A stretch of DNA of 43,900 nt from Clostridiaceae bacterium (GTDB lineage: Bacteria; Bacillota; Clostridia; Lachnospirales; Lachnospiraceae), in contig QXXC01000031.1 in the NCBI GenBank assembly GCA_009911305.1, forward strand, positions 1 through 43,900. The letters run 5' to 3'. Every line of letters begins with the position of its first letter. The stretch's first letter is position 1. The notes under the pieces were generated by a model, which saw nothing but the letters and a program-made list of their open reading frames with translations, was not told the DNA's origin and searched no databases. Made by a program: the position numbers and the translations under genes. Positions 31,970 through 41,415 of the stretch are shown in pieces.

Positions 31970-33395
31970 GTCTCTCTCCCATCGCACGGACGGCATAACC
32001 GACCGCCGGATTTTTTATCCCAAGGCTGACGCCTGCAAACACCAGAACCCCCACACTGATCTGCAAAACCAGAGCCGGCAGGACCGGGAGGCAGACAAGC
32101 GTCCCGGTAAGCCAGACCACCCCTGCCATCAAAAGCCCTGTAAAAACCGTTGCTCCTATGTCCCTCATCTGCTCCCGGAACCCATAGCCAATCAGACGGC
32201 TGACCGGATAAATATTCAGAGGGATTCCTATCACGGAGCTGACCATCTGCCCCGCGATCATCACGGCCAGGCCATGCGGGATGGTGAGAACCAGTATCAG
32301 GGTTTCGATCAGCTTCTTCACAATCTCCAGCTTTAAAAACAAATCGCTGCGCCCCATGGCCTTCATACACTGGATATTCATGGTATGGACAGGGTACATC
32401 ATGTAAAGGATACACAGAAGCTGCATATACGGGACCACTGCCAGCCATTTGTCTGTCAGCAGCACCGTAACCAGCGGCCTGCTGACAGCGGCCAGCCCCA
32501 TCATCATGGGGACAATCAGAAACGCATTCAGGACCAGCCCCTTTTTCATCAATTCCTTCACACGCCCCGCCTCCTCCTGGACATTGGCCAGTACAGGCAG
32601 CACAATGCTCTGGACCGTATCATTCACATTGCTCACGAGCATGTTCGGGAACTGATCCCCCCGGTTATAGAACCCCAGAAGCTCACTGCTGTACACCTTC
32701 CCGATCACCAGGTTGTACATGCTCATATACAGGGAATTGATCAGCCCGCTGCCCAGAATCTTCCATCCATACCCAAACATTTCCTGAAGGCTCTGCATGG
32801 AAAAAACCGGCTTTGGCCTCCATCTCACGAAAAAAAGTAAAAAAATAACAGTCAGGTAATTCGCCGCTATCTGCTGGATGACCAGCGCCCATACCCCATA
32901 CCCCCCGCGCGCCAGACAAATTCCCAGAATTCCGGAACAGCCGCTGGACAGGACCGCCGCCATCGTATAGGAGCGAAACTGAAGCTTCCTGGAAATATAG
33001 GCATACTGGATACTGTTTACCGCGCCTGCAAACAATACCGCCGCAATCGCCCGCAGAAGCGGCTTCAGCTCCCGCATGCCGTAAAACTCTGCAATCCACG
33101 GCGCGCCCGCAAACAACGCGGCATAAAACACAAGCGCGATCCCAAAGCTTGTATACAGCGCTGTCGAAAAATCCACTTCCGACGCCTCCTTTTTCTGAAT
33201 CAGCGCCGTACTGAACCCGCTCTGGATAAACACATTCGACAGTGTGATAAACACGGCCAGAATTGCCGCCATCCCGTAATCATCCGGCAAAAGAAGGCGG
33301 GCCAGAAAAATCTGTATGATGAACTGGATCCCCTTGGTCCCCATTTTTTCAAACGCCTTCCAGAAAAAGGCGGAAACGATTGTATTGTTCTTCAA
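31953..33395 (-). CDS. Wzx-type lipid-linked oligosaccharide flippase
   Basis: A 480-residue MOP-superfamily transporter with about 12-14 helices. It moves undecaprenyl-PP-linked repeat units to the outer face. The opening FFWKAFEKMGTKGIQFIIQIFLARLL and DDYGMAAILAVFITLSNVFIQSGFSTALIQ is typical of the WzxC/TuaB group. The start is TTG at 33395 because no ATG or GTG is in frame near the family N-terminus, and the match is to the usual first helix. The upstream ribosome site is weak. It follows the polymerase gene by 54 bases. Confidence 0.9.
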   Translation of the reverse strand: MKNNTIVSAFFWKAFEKMGTKGIQFIIQIFLARLLLPDDYGMAAILAVFITLSNVFIQSGFSTALIQKKEASEVDFSTALYTSFGIALVFYAALFAGAPWIAEFYGMRELKPLLRAIAAVLFAGAVNSIQYAYISRKLQFRSYTMAAVLSSGCSGILGICLARGGYGVWALVIQQIAANYLTVIFLLFFVRWRPKPVFSMQSLQEMFGYGWKILGSGLINSLYMSMYNLVIGKVYSSELLGFYNRGDQFPNMLVSNVNDTVQSIVLPVLANVQEEAGRVKELMKKGLVLNAFLIVPMMMGLAAVSRPLVTVLLTDKWLAVVPYMQLLCILYMMYPVHTMNIQCMKAMGRSDLFLKLEIVKKLIETLILVLTIPHGLAVMIAGQMVSSVIGIPLNIYPVSRLIGYGFREQMRDIGATVFTGLLMAGVVWLTGTLVCLPVLPALVLQISVGVLVFAGVSLGIKNPAVGYAVRAMGERHGQKN

Positions 33396-33449
33396 ATGAC
33401 AGCACCACTTTTCATTAAGATGTTCACATGTTCTGTTTTCCAGGAAAAA

Positions 33450-34901
33450 CTATTGCTTCACTCTTAAAACGTGTCCGAAAACGACCTTGTATCTTGAAAA
33501 AAACAGAAGGGCATACGCGGGGAAATAGGTGGAAAAATATGTCAGGCAATGGCTTAAATTGTTCCCAATCAAAAAGGCGCAGATCACGCTTGCAAACAGC
33601 ATAAGCCCCCGTTTCTTGACGCTCTGGCACTCGTCCGCCATTTTTTCAAACCGGAAGGACATGAGGGCAAACAAAAGAGGGATAACAGGTGCAAGCCCCC
33701 CCCCGAAATACAAAAGCCCCTGTCCCACAGCAGGAAGCAGCTGATCCGTCCTCCCCGATATTCCCCAGAGTGTCTCATTGAACAGCACACTGGTGCTGTA
33801 TCTTGCAAAAAGCCTTCCCCCGGCCGGGAGCTCTGCCAGTGTCTCTGTAATTGCCGTCAGCGGATGGTATTGTTCCCGCATGGCAAAAACAACCGACAAA
33901 TTAAAGGGGCCGTTTAAATAGGAATTCAGCGTGATCGAAAGGTTATTCCATACAGTCGCATCATTCGAAAATCCTGTGCTCCCGTTTACCTTTCTCACAA
34001 ACAAAATCAGAACCAGACCGATCCCTCCGGCAATCACACAGGCCGCATATTTTTCAGCATATGCCGGATACAGGTAAAACAAAAGCACCGTCAGAGTGAT
34101 CGCAATAAAGATTGAATTTGCATTGCTCTCCGTCATAACCATCAGAGCCGCCCCTGTGACCAGGACGGAATAAAAGAGCGCTCTCCCCCTGCGCTTCACA
34201 TGATACCAGATCTTTTCCAGCAGCATCAGGGGCAGCATGATATGAATCACCTTGAATATCATCAGCATAAGAGTGTTCACAATCCCAAGGGGAGCTGTGC
34301 CGCCGTTTCCGATCTCCCTCCACGAGCGAAGCTCCAGAATAGGATTCCCGGCCTCCCCGATCTGTGTCGCCAGGTGAAAATTCTGGCGCAGGCTGGGATA
34401 ATACAGTAAAATGCCGGCCACTGCCGCCGTTCCCGCAAGCACAGCCATATCGCATGCGTCAAAGCGTCTGGTCGGCTGGCCGGAAATCCCCGTCCGTGTC
34501 CGTTTTATCCTCGCTTCGCGCGAACATGACAGATACAGACCGGCTGCGACAAATATCTGCTCATAGCATGTCAGTAAAATGGCCGCTGGCATATAACTCC
34601 AGGCATCGCTTCCCTCTACAAAGGTCGCATACCCGCCCAGCCTTGTAAAAAAGGGAACTACCGTATACTTTGCAAAATACAGGCCAATCACCAGCGTATA
34701 GCTCATGTGGGTCAGAAGGCGGGAGTAAAACGGACTGAGGATCACGAAAAACAAGCCATTGCTTAACGGGATCAGATAATACAGCATACATTCCGCCGGC
34801 CTGTCCTCATCCAGAAAAATATAGAGCGATACCAGGACACACAGCAAAAGCATGAGCGCAAACAAGAAGCGGCTGCACCACTTTAAGCGTTTTTTATTCA
34901 T
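33450..34901 (-). CDS. Wzy-like polysaccharide polymerase with poly-G tract
   Basis: A 483-residue polytopic protein with about 12 helices and a long outer loop near residues 300-400 (NATVWNNLSITLNSY through QLLPAVGQG), the topology of oligosaccharide-repeat-unit polymerases. Conservation in this family is low, so the call depends on topology and on the Wzx gene next to it. The 9-G tract at 33696-33704 encodes FGGGLAPV in frame; a one-base change would stop translation soon after, removing the last three helices. ATG at 34901 overlaps the preceding stop (ATGA). Confidence 0.78.
   Translation of the reverse strand: MNKKRLKWCSRFLFALMLLLCVLVSLYIFLDEDRPAECMLYYLIPLSNGLFFVILSPFYSRLLTHMSYTLVIGLYFAKYTVVPFFTRLGGYATFVEGSDAWSYMPAAILLTCYEQIFVAAGLYLSCSREARIKRTRTGISGQPTRRFDACDMAVLAGTAAVAGILLYYPSLRQNFHLATQIGEAGNPILELRSWREIGNGGTAPLGIVNTLMLMIFKVIHIMLPLMLLEKIWYHVKRRGRALFYSVLVTGAALMVMTESNANSIFIAITLTVLLFYLYPAYAEKYAACVIAGGIGLVLILFVRKVNGSTGFSNDATVWNNLSITLNSYLNGPFNLSVVFAMREQYHPLTAITETLAELPAGGRLFARYSTSVLFNETLWGISGRTDQLLPAVGQGLLYFGGGLAPVIPLLFALMSFRFEKMADECQSVKKRGLMLFASVICAFLIGNNLSHCLTYFSTYFPAYALLFFSRYKVVFGHVLRVKQ
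33696..33704 (-). repeat. Poly-G tract (9) inside the polymerase gene
   Basis: Nine consecutive G on the coding strand in three Gly codons, in frame (ON). A third G tract of the same kind in the same operon. Confidence 0.8.
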
Positions 34902-36226
34902 ACCAGTTCAACACCAACTTTACACGTTTTTAATGCGGGTTCCGGTATCGCTTCACACGCGCCGCCTGTCCGGAACCCGCTTCTCTCTAACATAAACAGG
35001 CATGTCATAATCACTGTGAGAGGCGTTTTGCCCAGAAATGGCTCCTTGTACTCGCACACAGCTACGCCCAGGAACAGGAGCCACAGAACCCACTTGTCCC
35101 TTTTTTTCCTGATTTTTAACAGCATTGCCGTATAAAATCCGTACAACCCGCCATAATACAGCAAAAAGCCGGGAATTCCCAGCGCTGCGTACATGCGCAC
35201 ATACCCGGAATCATGCAGGATCCTGACTCCGCTGCGGGCAACCCCATAAACGATCCCGGTCCCCCAGAAGGTTTCCTCTGTCAGGGGCGGAATTTCCATT
35301 TCTGCCAGCGCGGCAATGGTACTCCCTTCTCCCGCGCCTTTTACAAACAGCTCGCCAATCCATTTCACATAGTGCGCTTTCATATAAGATTCCGGCGCAA
35401 GAAGAAGGTATCCCGCGAGCAGGCCCAGCAACACCGCCAGGACGCACGACATCCACAGCGATAACGGCTTCCTTTTTATAAACAGGCAGCCAACCGCCAG
35501 GATTAATCCGGCTGTTCCCAGATAAAGTCCGGTTCTTCCGATAAAAAAGAGCGAAAAGAGAACAAAACAGTATTGAGCCAGCAGCGCATACGGATTGGAG
35601 CGTGAATCATAAAAAAGAAGGCACAGCGCGCATACCAGTCCGGCAAAAAAAATCACGGACGCTGTCGCCCCTCCCGTATCAATGCAGACAACCCTGACCC
35701 CTCTCATCACCCCATCCAGGAACCGGCCGTCGTCTTTGTAGAAATTATGGTAAATATACAGGGCAAACGCCTTGTTTAATTTTCCCATCACTGCGACTGC
35801 GGCCTGAAACAGTGTGATGTTCCACTGCGCCCTGCAAAACTGCAGCGCATCCTTAAAATAACCGGCCAGAAGCGCCGGAAACACGATCGCGTTCAGCGTC
35901 AGGAACACAATATTGCGCGGAAGGAACCACACGCCCTCAAACGAGTCCCCATAATCTACGCTTCTCAGCCTGAAAATACAGCAGGCATATCCAAAAAGGA
36001 CCGCCATTGAAAGCAGCAGGCCCAATACCTCTCCGGGAACCTTTGCTTCTCCTCTCCGCCTGAAAAAATCTTTCAGAAAAACGGCGCACAGAACCAGAAA
36101 TACGATTTTTCTCAGAGACAGCCATCCATATATTCCCATCTGAAATTCAATCCCAAAAAGAATCAGGCTTTTTATCCAGATATTGCCGCCCGGCCTGATT
36201 CCCATCCGTTTCGTTCTTATATTCAT
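34898..36226 (-). CDS. O-antigen polymerase/ligase-like membrane protein
   Basis: A 442-residue polytopic protein with about 11 helices. The outer loop after helix 8 (SYMKAHYVKWIGELF to LTEETFWGTGIVYG) is like the Wzy_C loop, including a GTGxVYG element often found there. It could be a second polymerase, or a ligase placing the glycan onto a carrier or wall. Two such proteins next to each other is unusual and suggests a division of labour. ATG at 36226 has GGAGAAG nine bases upstream. Overlaps the next gene as ATGA. Confidence 0.72.
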   Translation of the reverse strand: MNIRTKRMGIRPGGNIWIKSLILFGIEFQMGIYGWLSLRKIVFLVLCAVFLKDFFRRRGEAKVPGEVLGLLLSMAVLFGYACCIFRLRSVDYGDSFEGVWFLPRNIVFLTLNAIVFPALLAGYFKDALQFCRAQWNITLFQAAVAVMGKLNKAFALYIYHNFYKDDGRFLDGVMRGVRVVCIDTGGATASVIFFAGLVCALCLLFYDSRSNPYALLAQYCFVLFSLFFIGRTGLYLGTAGLILAVGCLFIKRKPLSLWMSCVLAVLLGLLAGYLLLAPESYMKAHYVKWIGELFVKGAGEGSTIAALAEMEIPPLTEETFWGTGIVYGVARSGVRILHDSGYVRMYAALGIPGFLLYYGGLYGFYTAMLLKIRKKRDKWVLWLLFLGVAVCEYKEPFLGKTPLTVIMTCLFMLERSGFRTGGACEAIPEPALKTCKVGVELV

Positions 36227-36230
36227 CCCA

Positions 36231-37310
36231 TCACTTCTCCGCCCGGCCGTACAGCGTCTGATTCATATAATCCAGATACGCGCGGGCTATCTTCTCTGCC
36301 GACAGCTCGGCATGGATCTTTTTCGCCTCTTTGGCCATTCTCTCCCTCATTGCTCCATTCTCCTGCGCCCATCTCATGGCTTCGGCCATTTTCTTTGCAT
36401 CCCCAACCGGGACCAGAATCCCGTTCTCTCCGGAGCGGATAAATTCCCGGGGGCCAAAGTCGCAGTCCGTTGAAATGCAGGGCAGGCCGACCGCCATCGC
36501 CTCCAGCAGGGCATTCGGCATCCCCTCTGAGCGGCTGGAGAACACAAACAGATCGTATTCGCACAGCTTTTCCTGCAGATTTTCCGTAAATCCCATGAAG
36601 CGGATACAGCCGTCAGCTCCCAGACTCTCTGCCATCTGCTCCAGCTCTCCCCGCTTTATTCCGTCGCCGAAAATATCAAGCGTCCCCTTGCCTCCGTCTT
36701 TTCTGTAGAGAGCAAACGCGCTTATCAGGGTTTCAAAATCCTTATCGGAATGCAGCCTGCCCGCTGAGCATATCTTAAAAGCGGATCGTTCTGCCGGAAT
36801 ACAGCGCTCATAAACAATTGACAATGGGTTTTTGATGACCGCCGCCTTTTTGCCTGTGGTATGAGGATAACAGTTCTTTGCCCCCTCTGTCTGAAATATG
36901 AAGCCGTCGCACAAGGGGCTGAGCAGACGAACAAACGCCCAAAGCAGCCCTTTATGACATTCGGGATTGGCCCGCTCCAATCCAAACACCGCTGTCCTGT
37001 GTCCTGTCTTTGCAGCAAACGCATACGGTATGTTCGTAATCGTAAAAGCCAGCAGGACATCCGGCTTTTCACAGACTGCCTCCTTTCGGCAGCTTAACGC
37101 CCGTTTTACGATCCGAATCAGCCTTTTTTCGCTTTCTGCCTGAAGCACATGAAGCGAAACCGTTTCTTCTATCCGGTAGGCCCGTCCCTCCGGATTAAAC
37201 AGCCATATCATAACCTCATTTCCCATCCGGGAAAACTGGTTGGCTAAAGTAGCTGCAACACGTTCTGCGCCGCCTCCCTGCAGAGAATTGATCAAAATCG
37301 CAATTTTCAT
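36231..37310 (-). CDS. Family 4 glycosyltransferase (GT-B)
   Basis: A 359-residue retaining glycosyltransferase. The N-terminal domain starts KIAILINSLQGGGAERVAATLANQF, the donor domain contains ICSAGRLHSDKDFETLISAF, and the nucleotide-sugar E-x7-E motif is in SRSEGMPNALLEAMAVGLPC. GxxGxxP-type acceptor loops are typical of GT4 enzymes of polysaccharide operons. Donor and acceptor are unknown. The ATG at 37310 is chosen because AGGAGT lies seven bases upstream; it begins 5 bases after the asnB stop codon. Confidence 0.92.
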   Translation of the reverse strand: MKIAILINSLQGGGAERVAATLANQFSRMGNEVMIWLFNPEGRAYRIEETVSLHVLQAESEKRLIRIVKRALSCRKEAVCEKPDVLLAFTITNIPYAFAAKTGHRTAVFGLERANPECHKGLLWAFVRLLSPLCDGFIFQTEGAKNCYPHTTGKKAAVIKNPLSIVYERCIPAERSAFKICSAGRLHSDKDFETLISAFALYRKDGGKGTLDIFGDGIKRGELEQMAESLGADGCIRFMGFTENLQEKLCEYDLFVFSSRSEGMPNALLEAMAVGLPCISTDCDFGPREFIRSGENGILVPVGDAKKMAEAMRWAQENGAMRERMAKEAKKIHAELSAEKIARAYLDYMNQTLYGRAEK

Positions 37311-37315
37311 CCGTT

Positions 37316-39193
37316 TTACTCCTGACGCCTTTGATACCACTCCTCAAACATCAGAATATACCAAATCTGAGGATACCACTTTCCACTCCTGATAAAATTC
37401 CCCCAAAGCTCTGAAACATATTTTTCATTTAAAATTCCCTGTTCTTTTATATTTCTTTCATTCATCAGGCTTTCTGCCCACGCTCTCAGCTCTCCATCCC
37501 TGATCCATCGATCGATTGGAATTGAAAATCCTTTTTTCTTTCGTTCCATCATATGTTCCGGCACATAGCGGAACAATACTTTTTTCAGCACTCTTTTTTC
37601 GACATTATCAGAATACTTATAACGGAGCGGCAATCTCCAGACAAATTCCATCAGATCCCTGTCCAGAAAAGGAATCCTGCTCTCAAGAGATACCGCCATA
37701 CCAGCCCGATCGACCTTTACCAATATGTCGTCTGGATGATACATCTGCAAATCCATCAGCATATAATCTTCCGGAAGCTGCTTCATATACCCCTCCGGGT
37801 ACTGTGTCAGGCGGTATTCAGGAAAATCTGCACCTTTTACCATCTGCCCTGCCATCCACCGAAATCCCGTCGCAAATTCATAAAGCTGTATACCGCTCCG
37901 GGCAGGGAAATACCGGTTTGCTGTCTCCAGCTTACGCCATCTGCTGTCTGTACGGCCGGCCGTCGTCTTTCTAACCGCAATCCGTATGGGATAGGGAATC
38001 CGTTTTAACAAATTCCAGTGTCTTTCTAATCGATGATATCTGGGATAACCGCAAAACAACTCATCTCCCCCGTCACCGCTCAGGGAAACCGTTACAGACT
38101 GCCTTGCCAGTTCACTCACCAGATACGTAGGTATCTGGGAAGAGTCGGCAAACGGCTCCCCATACATCCCCGCCAGCTTTGGAATCACCTCCTGGGCCTC
38201 TCGGTCCGATATGTAACGCTGCGTATGCTCCGTCCCCAGATAGTCTGCCGTCTCCTTTGCATAAACCGCCTCATTGTAATCTGCATTTTCAAATCCAATC
38301 GTAAAAGTTCTGATTTTATTTGTATTTAAAGACTGCATGACAGCCGCCACCGTCGTGCTGTCAACACCTCCTGACAGGAATGCTCCCACCGGTACGTCCG
38401 CCCTCATCTGGCCCTTTATCGACTCTTTCAGCAAACGTTCCAGCTCGTCTGCTGCTTCCTCCTCTGACCCACGGAACAGATCTTCCTGCCCCTTTTGGGC
38501 AATCTCCATTACATCCCAGTATTTATAGCTTTTTACATCCGTAAACGGGAATTCCAACTCCAGGATATTTCCCGCTTCCAGCTTTTTGATATTTTTATAA
38601 ATCGTAAAAGGCGACGGTATATAACCATGTCCGAAATACAGGGCAAGCGCATCCCGGTCCAGCTCCTCATTAAAATACAAATTCTGGCGTATCACAGCGA
38701 TATCGGACGCGAAGACAAATTGATTCCCTATAAACCCGTAATACAGCGGCTTTTCCCCAATCCGATCCCGGCCCAAAAACAGCTTCCGATCCCGCCGGTC
38801 ATACAGGGCGAAAGCAAACATGCCCTTTATCTGCTTTAAGACAGCCTCCACCCCATACACCTCAAACGCCTCTAAAAGCACCTCCGTATCCGATGTCCCT
38901 CTAAATGCGCTGATTTTCTTTTCCATTATCAGCTTTTTCTGAAGCGACAGATAATTATAAAGCTCTCCGTTCAGCACAATCACAAACCGCCCGCTGGCTG
39001 ATATCATCGGCTGTGCCCCGGCCGGGGATAGGTCAAGGATAGACAGCCGCCTGTGTCCCAGCACGACCGTTTTATCCTCGTTTGCCCACACCCCGCCGGC
39101 ATCAGGCCCCCTGTGCAGCATCCTGTCATTCATTCTGTTTATATTTTCTTTCCAGCGATCGGGCATATTACAAAAGCCTGCAATTCCACACAT
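37316..39193 (-). CDS. asnB: Glutamine-dependent asparagine synthase
   Basis: A 625-residue amidotransferase. Cys2 of MCGIAGF is the glutaminase nucleophile; the class II GATase domain is about 1-200. The synthetase domain has the PP-loop LSGGVDSTTVAAVM and SLSGDGGDELFCGYPRY. AsnB-like enzymes in glycan operons can amidate uronic acids or other acidic sugars, but the sequence itself is that of a normal AsnB. AGGAG precedes the ATG. It is 32 bases after the upstream GT4 gene. Confidence 0.9.
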   Translation of the reverse strand: MCGIAGFCNMPDRWKENINRMNDRMLHRGPDAGGVWANEDKTVVLGHRRLSILDLSPAGAQPMISASGRFVIVLNGELYNYLSLQKKLIMEKKISAFRGTSDTEVLLEAFEVYGVEAVLKQIKGMFAFALYDRRDRKLFLGRDRIGEKPLYYGFIGNQFVFASDIAVIRQNLYFNEELDRDALALYFGHGYIPSPFTIYKNIKKLEAGNILELEFPFTDVKSYKYWDVMEIAQKGQEDLFRGSEEEAADELERLLKESIKGQMRADVPVGAFLSGGVDSTTVAAVMQSLNTNKIRTFTIGFENADYNEAVYAKETADYLGTEHTQRYISDREAQEVIPKLAGMYGEPFADSSQIPTYLVSELARQSVTVSLSGDGGDELFCGYPRYHRLERHWNLLKRIPYPIRIAVRKTTAGRTDSRWRKLETANRYFPARSGIQLYEFATGFRWMAGQMVKGADFPEYRLTQYPEGYMKQLPEDYMLMDLQMYHPDDILVKVDRAGMAVSLESRIPFLDRDLMEFVWRLPLRYKYSDNVEKRVLKKVLFRYVPEHMMERKKKGFSIPIDRWIRDGELRAWAESLMNERNIKEQGILNEKYVSELWGNFIRSGKWYPQIWYILMFEEWYQRRQE

Positions 39194-39225
39194 CTTTGAT
39201 TCTCCTCAATAAACCTGCGCTCTTT

Positions 39226-40353
39226 TCAATTCAAAATCATATCCAAAAGAGCGCCGGCCCAGTCAAATGTCAGTTGTTTTTTCCTTTTTGCCTGCCTGTC
39301 CATAAGCGCAGCTCTTCTCTCCGGATCACGGTAATCATAAAGCATCGCGGCAATCTCATTCTCCTCCGGCTCAAACACAGCCTCCCTGTTTTGCAAAAGC
39401 TCCGGAATCCCCCCTCGGTTGGAACCGATAACCGGAATATTATGGTAAAAAGCTTCTAAAACCGTATTGGGACAGGAATCGGTCAGGGATGGCGCTACAA
39501 ACAAATCGCAATTTACAATCAGCTCCATGGGCTTACTCACATAACCAAAGAAAATCGTATCCTCAGACGAATATTCGTTTTTATAATCTTCTAACAGACT
39601 TCCGTCCCCTATTACATACAAGGTGATCGCACCGTATTTCTTCCGGTAAATATCCACTGCCTTCAACAGTTGCAAAAGTCCCTTTTTGGTATCGCCCACG
39701 CTTCCCACAAAGCCAATGCGGTAGCCATGCCTGTCTTCTATACGCTGCCCGGATACAGGCACCATCCAGGAAGCATTGACGTTATTGATCTGTATGCATA
39801 GCTTGTCTTCAATGATACGTCTCAGTAATACGTGCCGTTTCTTTATTTCGTATGCGTCCTTTTTACACTGCGTCACAATCTTCTCCGCCTGTAAAAAGCA
39901 CAGGCTCTCAGAGAGAAGAAGACTCCAATACCTGATATGCCACTTCCATGCGCGTTTCCCCTCAAAAAGGCTTCTTCTGGTCTCTACCAGATCCTGCCTT
40001 ATAAAGAGAACCATATGTCGGATCCCAAAAGGAACAAGTCCAATCGCAGTAGGCACATCAAAAACCACAACCTTTGCCTCCCGGTTTTTCCGTATTTTTC
40101 TGACAGACGCATAATTATTCCATGCAAAGCAGAGCCCGATTGGCAGCCCCTTCTTTTTCTTTAAAGGATTGAGCCGGATCACTTGTTTTCCATCAAATCC
40201 TGACGCCTCTTTTTCCGGAGAATACAGGATTACATCCGCCTCCTTTTGAAGAAGGCCTCTGTACAGCTCCAGGAACCGTTTCATTCCGCCTGTGACCTGG
40301 TCCCCCATCAATTCATACATGGAATACATGATGATTGTTTTTGTATGTCTCAT
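39226..40353 (-). CDS. Family 4 glycosyltransferase (GT-B)
   Basis: A 375-residue GT4 enzyme. The opening GGMKRFLELYRGLL is the acceptor-side loop, GFVGSVGDTKKGLLQLLKAV the donor-domain start, and SLTDSCPNTVLEAFYHNIPV contains the E-x7-E nucleotide site followed by GSNRGGIPELL. It has no membrane helix. It overlaps the GT9 gene by four bases (ATGA) and is 32 bases before asnB. Sugar specificity is not predictable; being next to the heptosyltransferase-like gene, it may extend a heptose. Confidence 0.92.
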   Translation of the reverse strand: MRHTKTIIMYSMYELMGDQVTGGMKRFLELYRGLLQKEADVILYSPEKEASGFDGKQVIRLNPLKKKKGLPIGLCFAWNNYASVRKIRKNREAKVVVFDVPTAIGLVPFGIRHMVLFIRQDLVETRRSLFEGKRAWKWHIRYWSLLLSESLCFLQAEKIVTQCKKDAYEIKKRHVLLRRIIEDKLCIQINNVNASWMVPVSGQRIEDRHGYRIGFVGSVGDTKKGLLQLLKAVDIYRKKYGAITLYVIGDGSLLEDYKNEYSSEDTIFFGYVSKPMELIVNCDLFVAPSLTDSCPNTVLEAFYHNIPVIGSNRGGIPELLQNREAVFEPEENEIAAMLYDYRDPERRAALMDRQAKRKKQLTFDWAGALLDMILN

Positions 40354-41405
40354 TCCAGCATCCGTTTTGCCTCTTCGGCCACCTCTCTCACTGATATTTC
40401 CTCAAGGCACAGCCTCCTCCTGCATTCGATCGTTTCTCTTGTAGCTGACAGCCGGTAGCAGGGGATACAGTCCCGTTGTTTCTGAATCACACGGCATAAA
40501 GGCGTCACAGGGCCTATGATGTTCGGATCCGTAGGCCCGAAAACAGCAAGGATCTTTTTATTCAGAGCAGCAGCGCAATGCAGTAAGCCGGTGTCTCCTC
40601 CTATGACCAGATCGCAGGCATTTAATAACGCCATCGTCTCTGTCATTGACGTTGTTCCAATGGTATTGATCGCATCTGCCGCAAATGTAATAGATCTCCC
40701 ATCCAGCTCTCTCTTTTCTTTTTCCCCGCCGAACAGTATGATCTGTGCGCCGGACCGCGCCAGCTCTCCGGCCAGTCCACAAAACTTTTCATATCCCCAC
40801 TGCTTTGCGTCATACCGATGCTTTTTTAACCCTTTGCGGTAAAAAAAATCTCCTGTTCCGACGCAAATCCCCACCATCTGTTTTCCCGCGCAGGATGACA
40901 GAAATTTCCTTTTCATACAAGCAGAAACCTGCTCCGGAATGTTCAATACAGGAAACCGGATCGGTTGTGCCGGGATTCCCAGCGCGGTCAGGCATTGCAT
41001 ATTGCGGACCACCCGGTGCTCATTCCTCTTATCTTCAAAACCGATATACCGTTTACCAAATCTGCCTGTATTACCGCCGGATATTATTTTTTTACATCCG
41101 GCAAGATGAAACAGCCAGACATCATACCTGCGCGGCGACCATCCTAAATCGATCGCCAAATCATACCTTTCTCTGCGCATTTTTTTAATCAGGGATAAAA
41201 GAGCGAAGCCCGATTCTTCCTTTACATTAAAGCTATAGCATCTGCATCCATAGCCCAGTAAACGGATCAGCTCTTTCTCTGCCGGATTCCCTATAAAGAC
41301 ATCCATCTGCGCATTTATAAAATAATGGTGAAGCCGTTCCAGGACAGGAAGAATCATAACCACATCGCCGATTCCGTGATGGCACCCCACTAATATCTTT
41401 TTCAC
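40350..41405 (-). CDS. Family 9 glycosyltransferase (heptosyltransferase-like)
   Basis: A 351-residue GT-B enzyme of the ADP-heptose:LPS heptosyltransferase family. The N-terminal domain begins KKILVGCHHGIGDVVMILPVLERL, and the donor-binding segment is DLVIGGDTGLLHCAAALNKKILAVFGPTDP. With hldD and hldE directly upstream, ADP-heptose is the expected donor. The GTG at 41405 is chosen because ACAGGA lies upstream and it is 10 bases past the hldD stop, and the product then starts at the Rossmann strand; the frame extends to 41504 within hldD. Gram-positives have no LPS, so the acceptor is probably a repeat-unit lipid. Confidence 0.88.
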   Translation of the reverse strand: MKKILVGCHHGIGDVVMILPVLERLHHYFINAQMDVFIGNPAEKELIRLLGYGCRCYSFNVKEESGFALLSLIKKMRRERYDLAIDLGWSPRRYDVWLFHLAGCKKIISGGNTGRFGKRYIGFEDKRNEHRVVRNMQCLTALGIPAQPIRFPVLNIPEQVSACMKRKFLSSCAGKQMVGICVGTGDFFYRKGLKKHRYDAKQWGYEKFCGLAGELARSGAQIILFGGEKEKRELDGRSITFAADAINTIGTTSMTETMALLNACDLVIGGDTGLLHCAAALNKKILAVFGPTDPNIIGPVTPLCRVIQKQRDCIPCYRLSATRETIECRRRLCLEEISVREVAEEAKRMLE

Positions 41406-41415
41406 GCGGGTCCTG

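Noticed and set aside
33450..33490. ACGTGTCCGAAAACG as another copy of the repeat end
   Set aside because: It is inside the polymerase coding end and matches only loosely.
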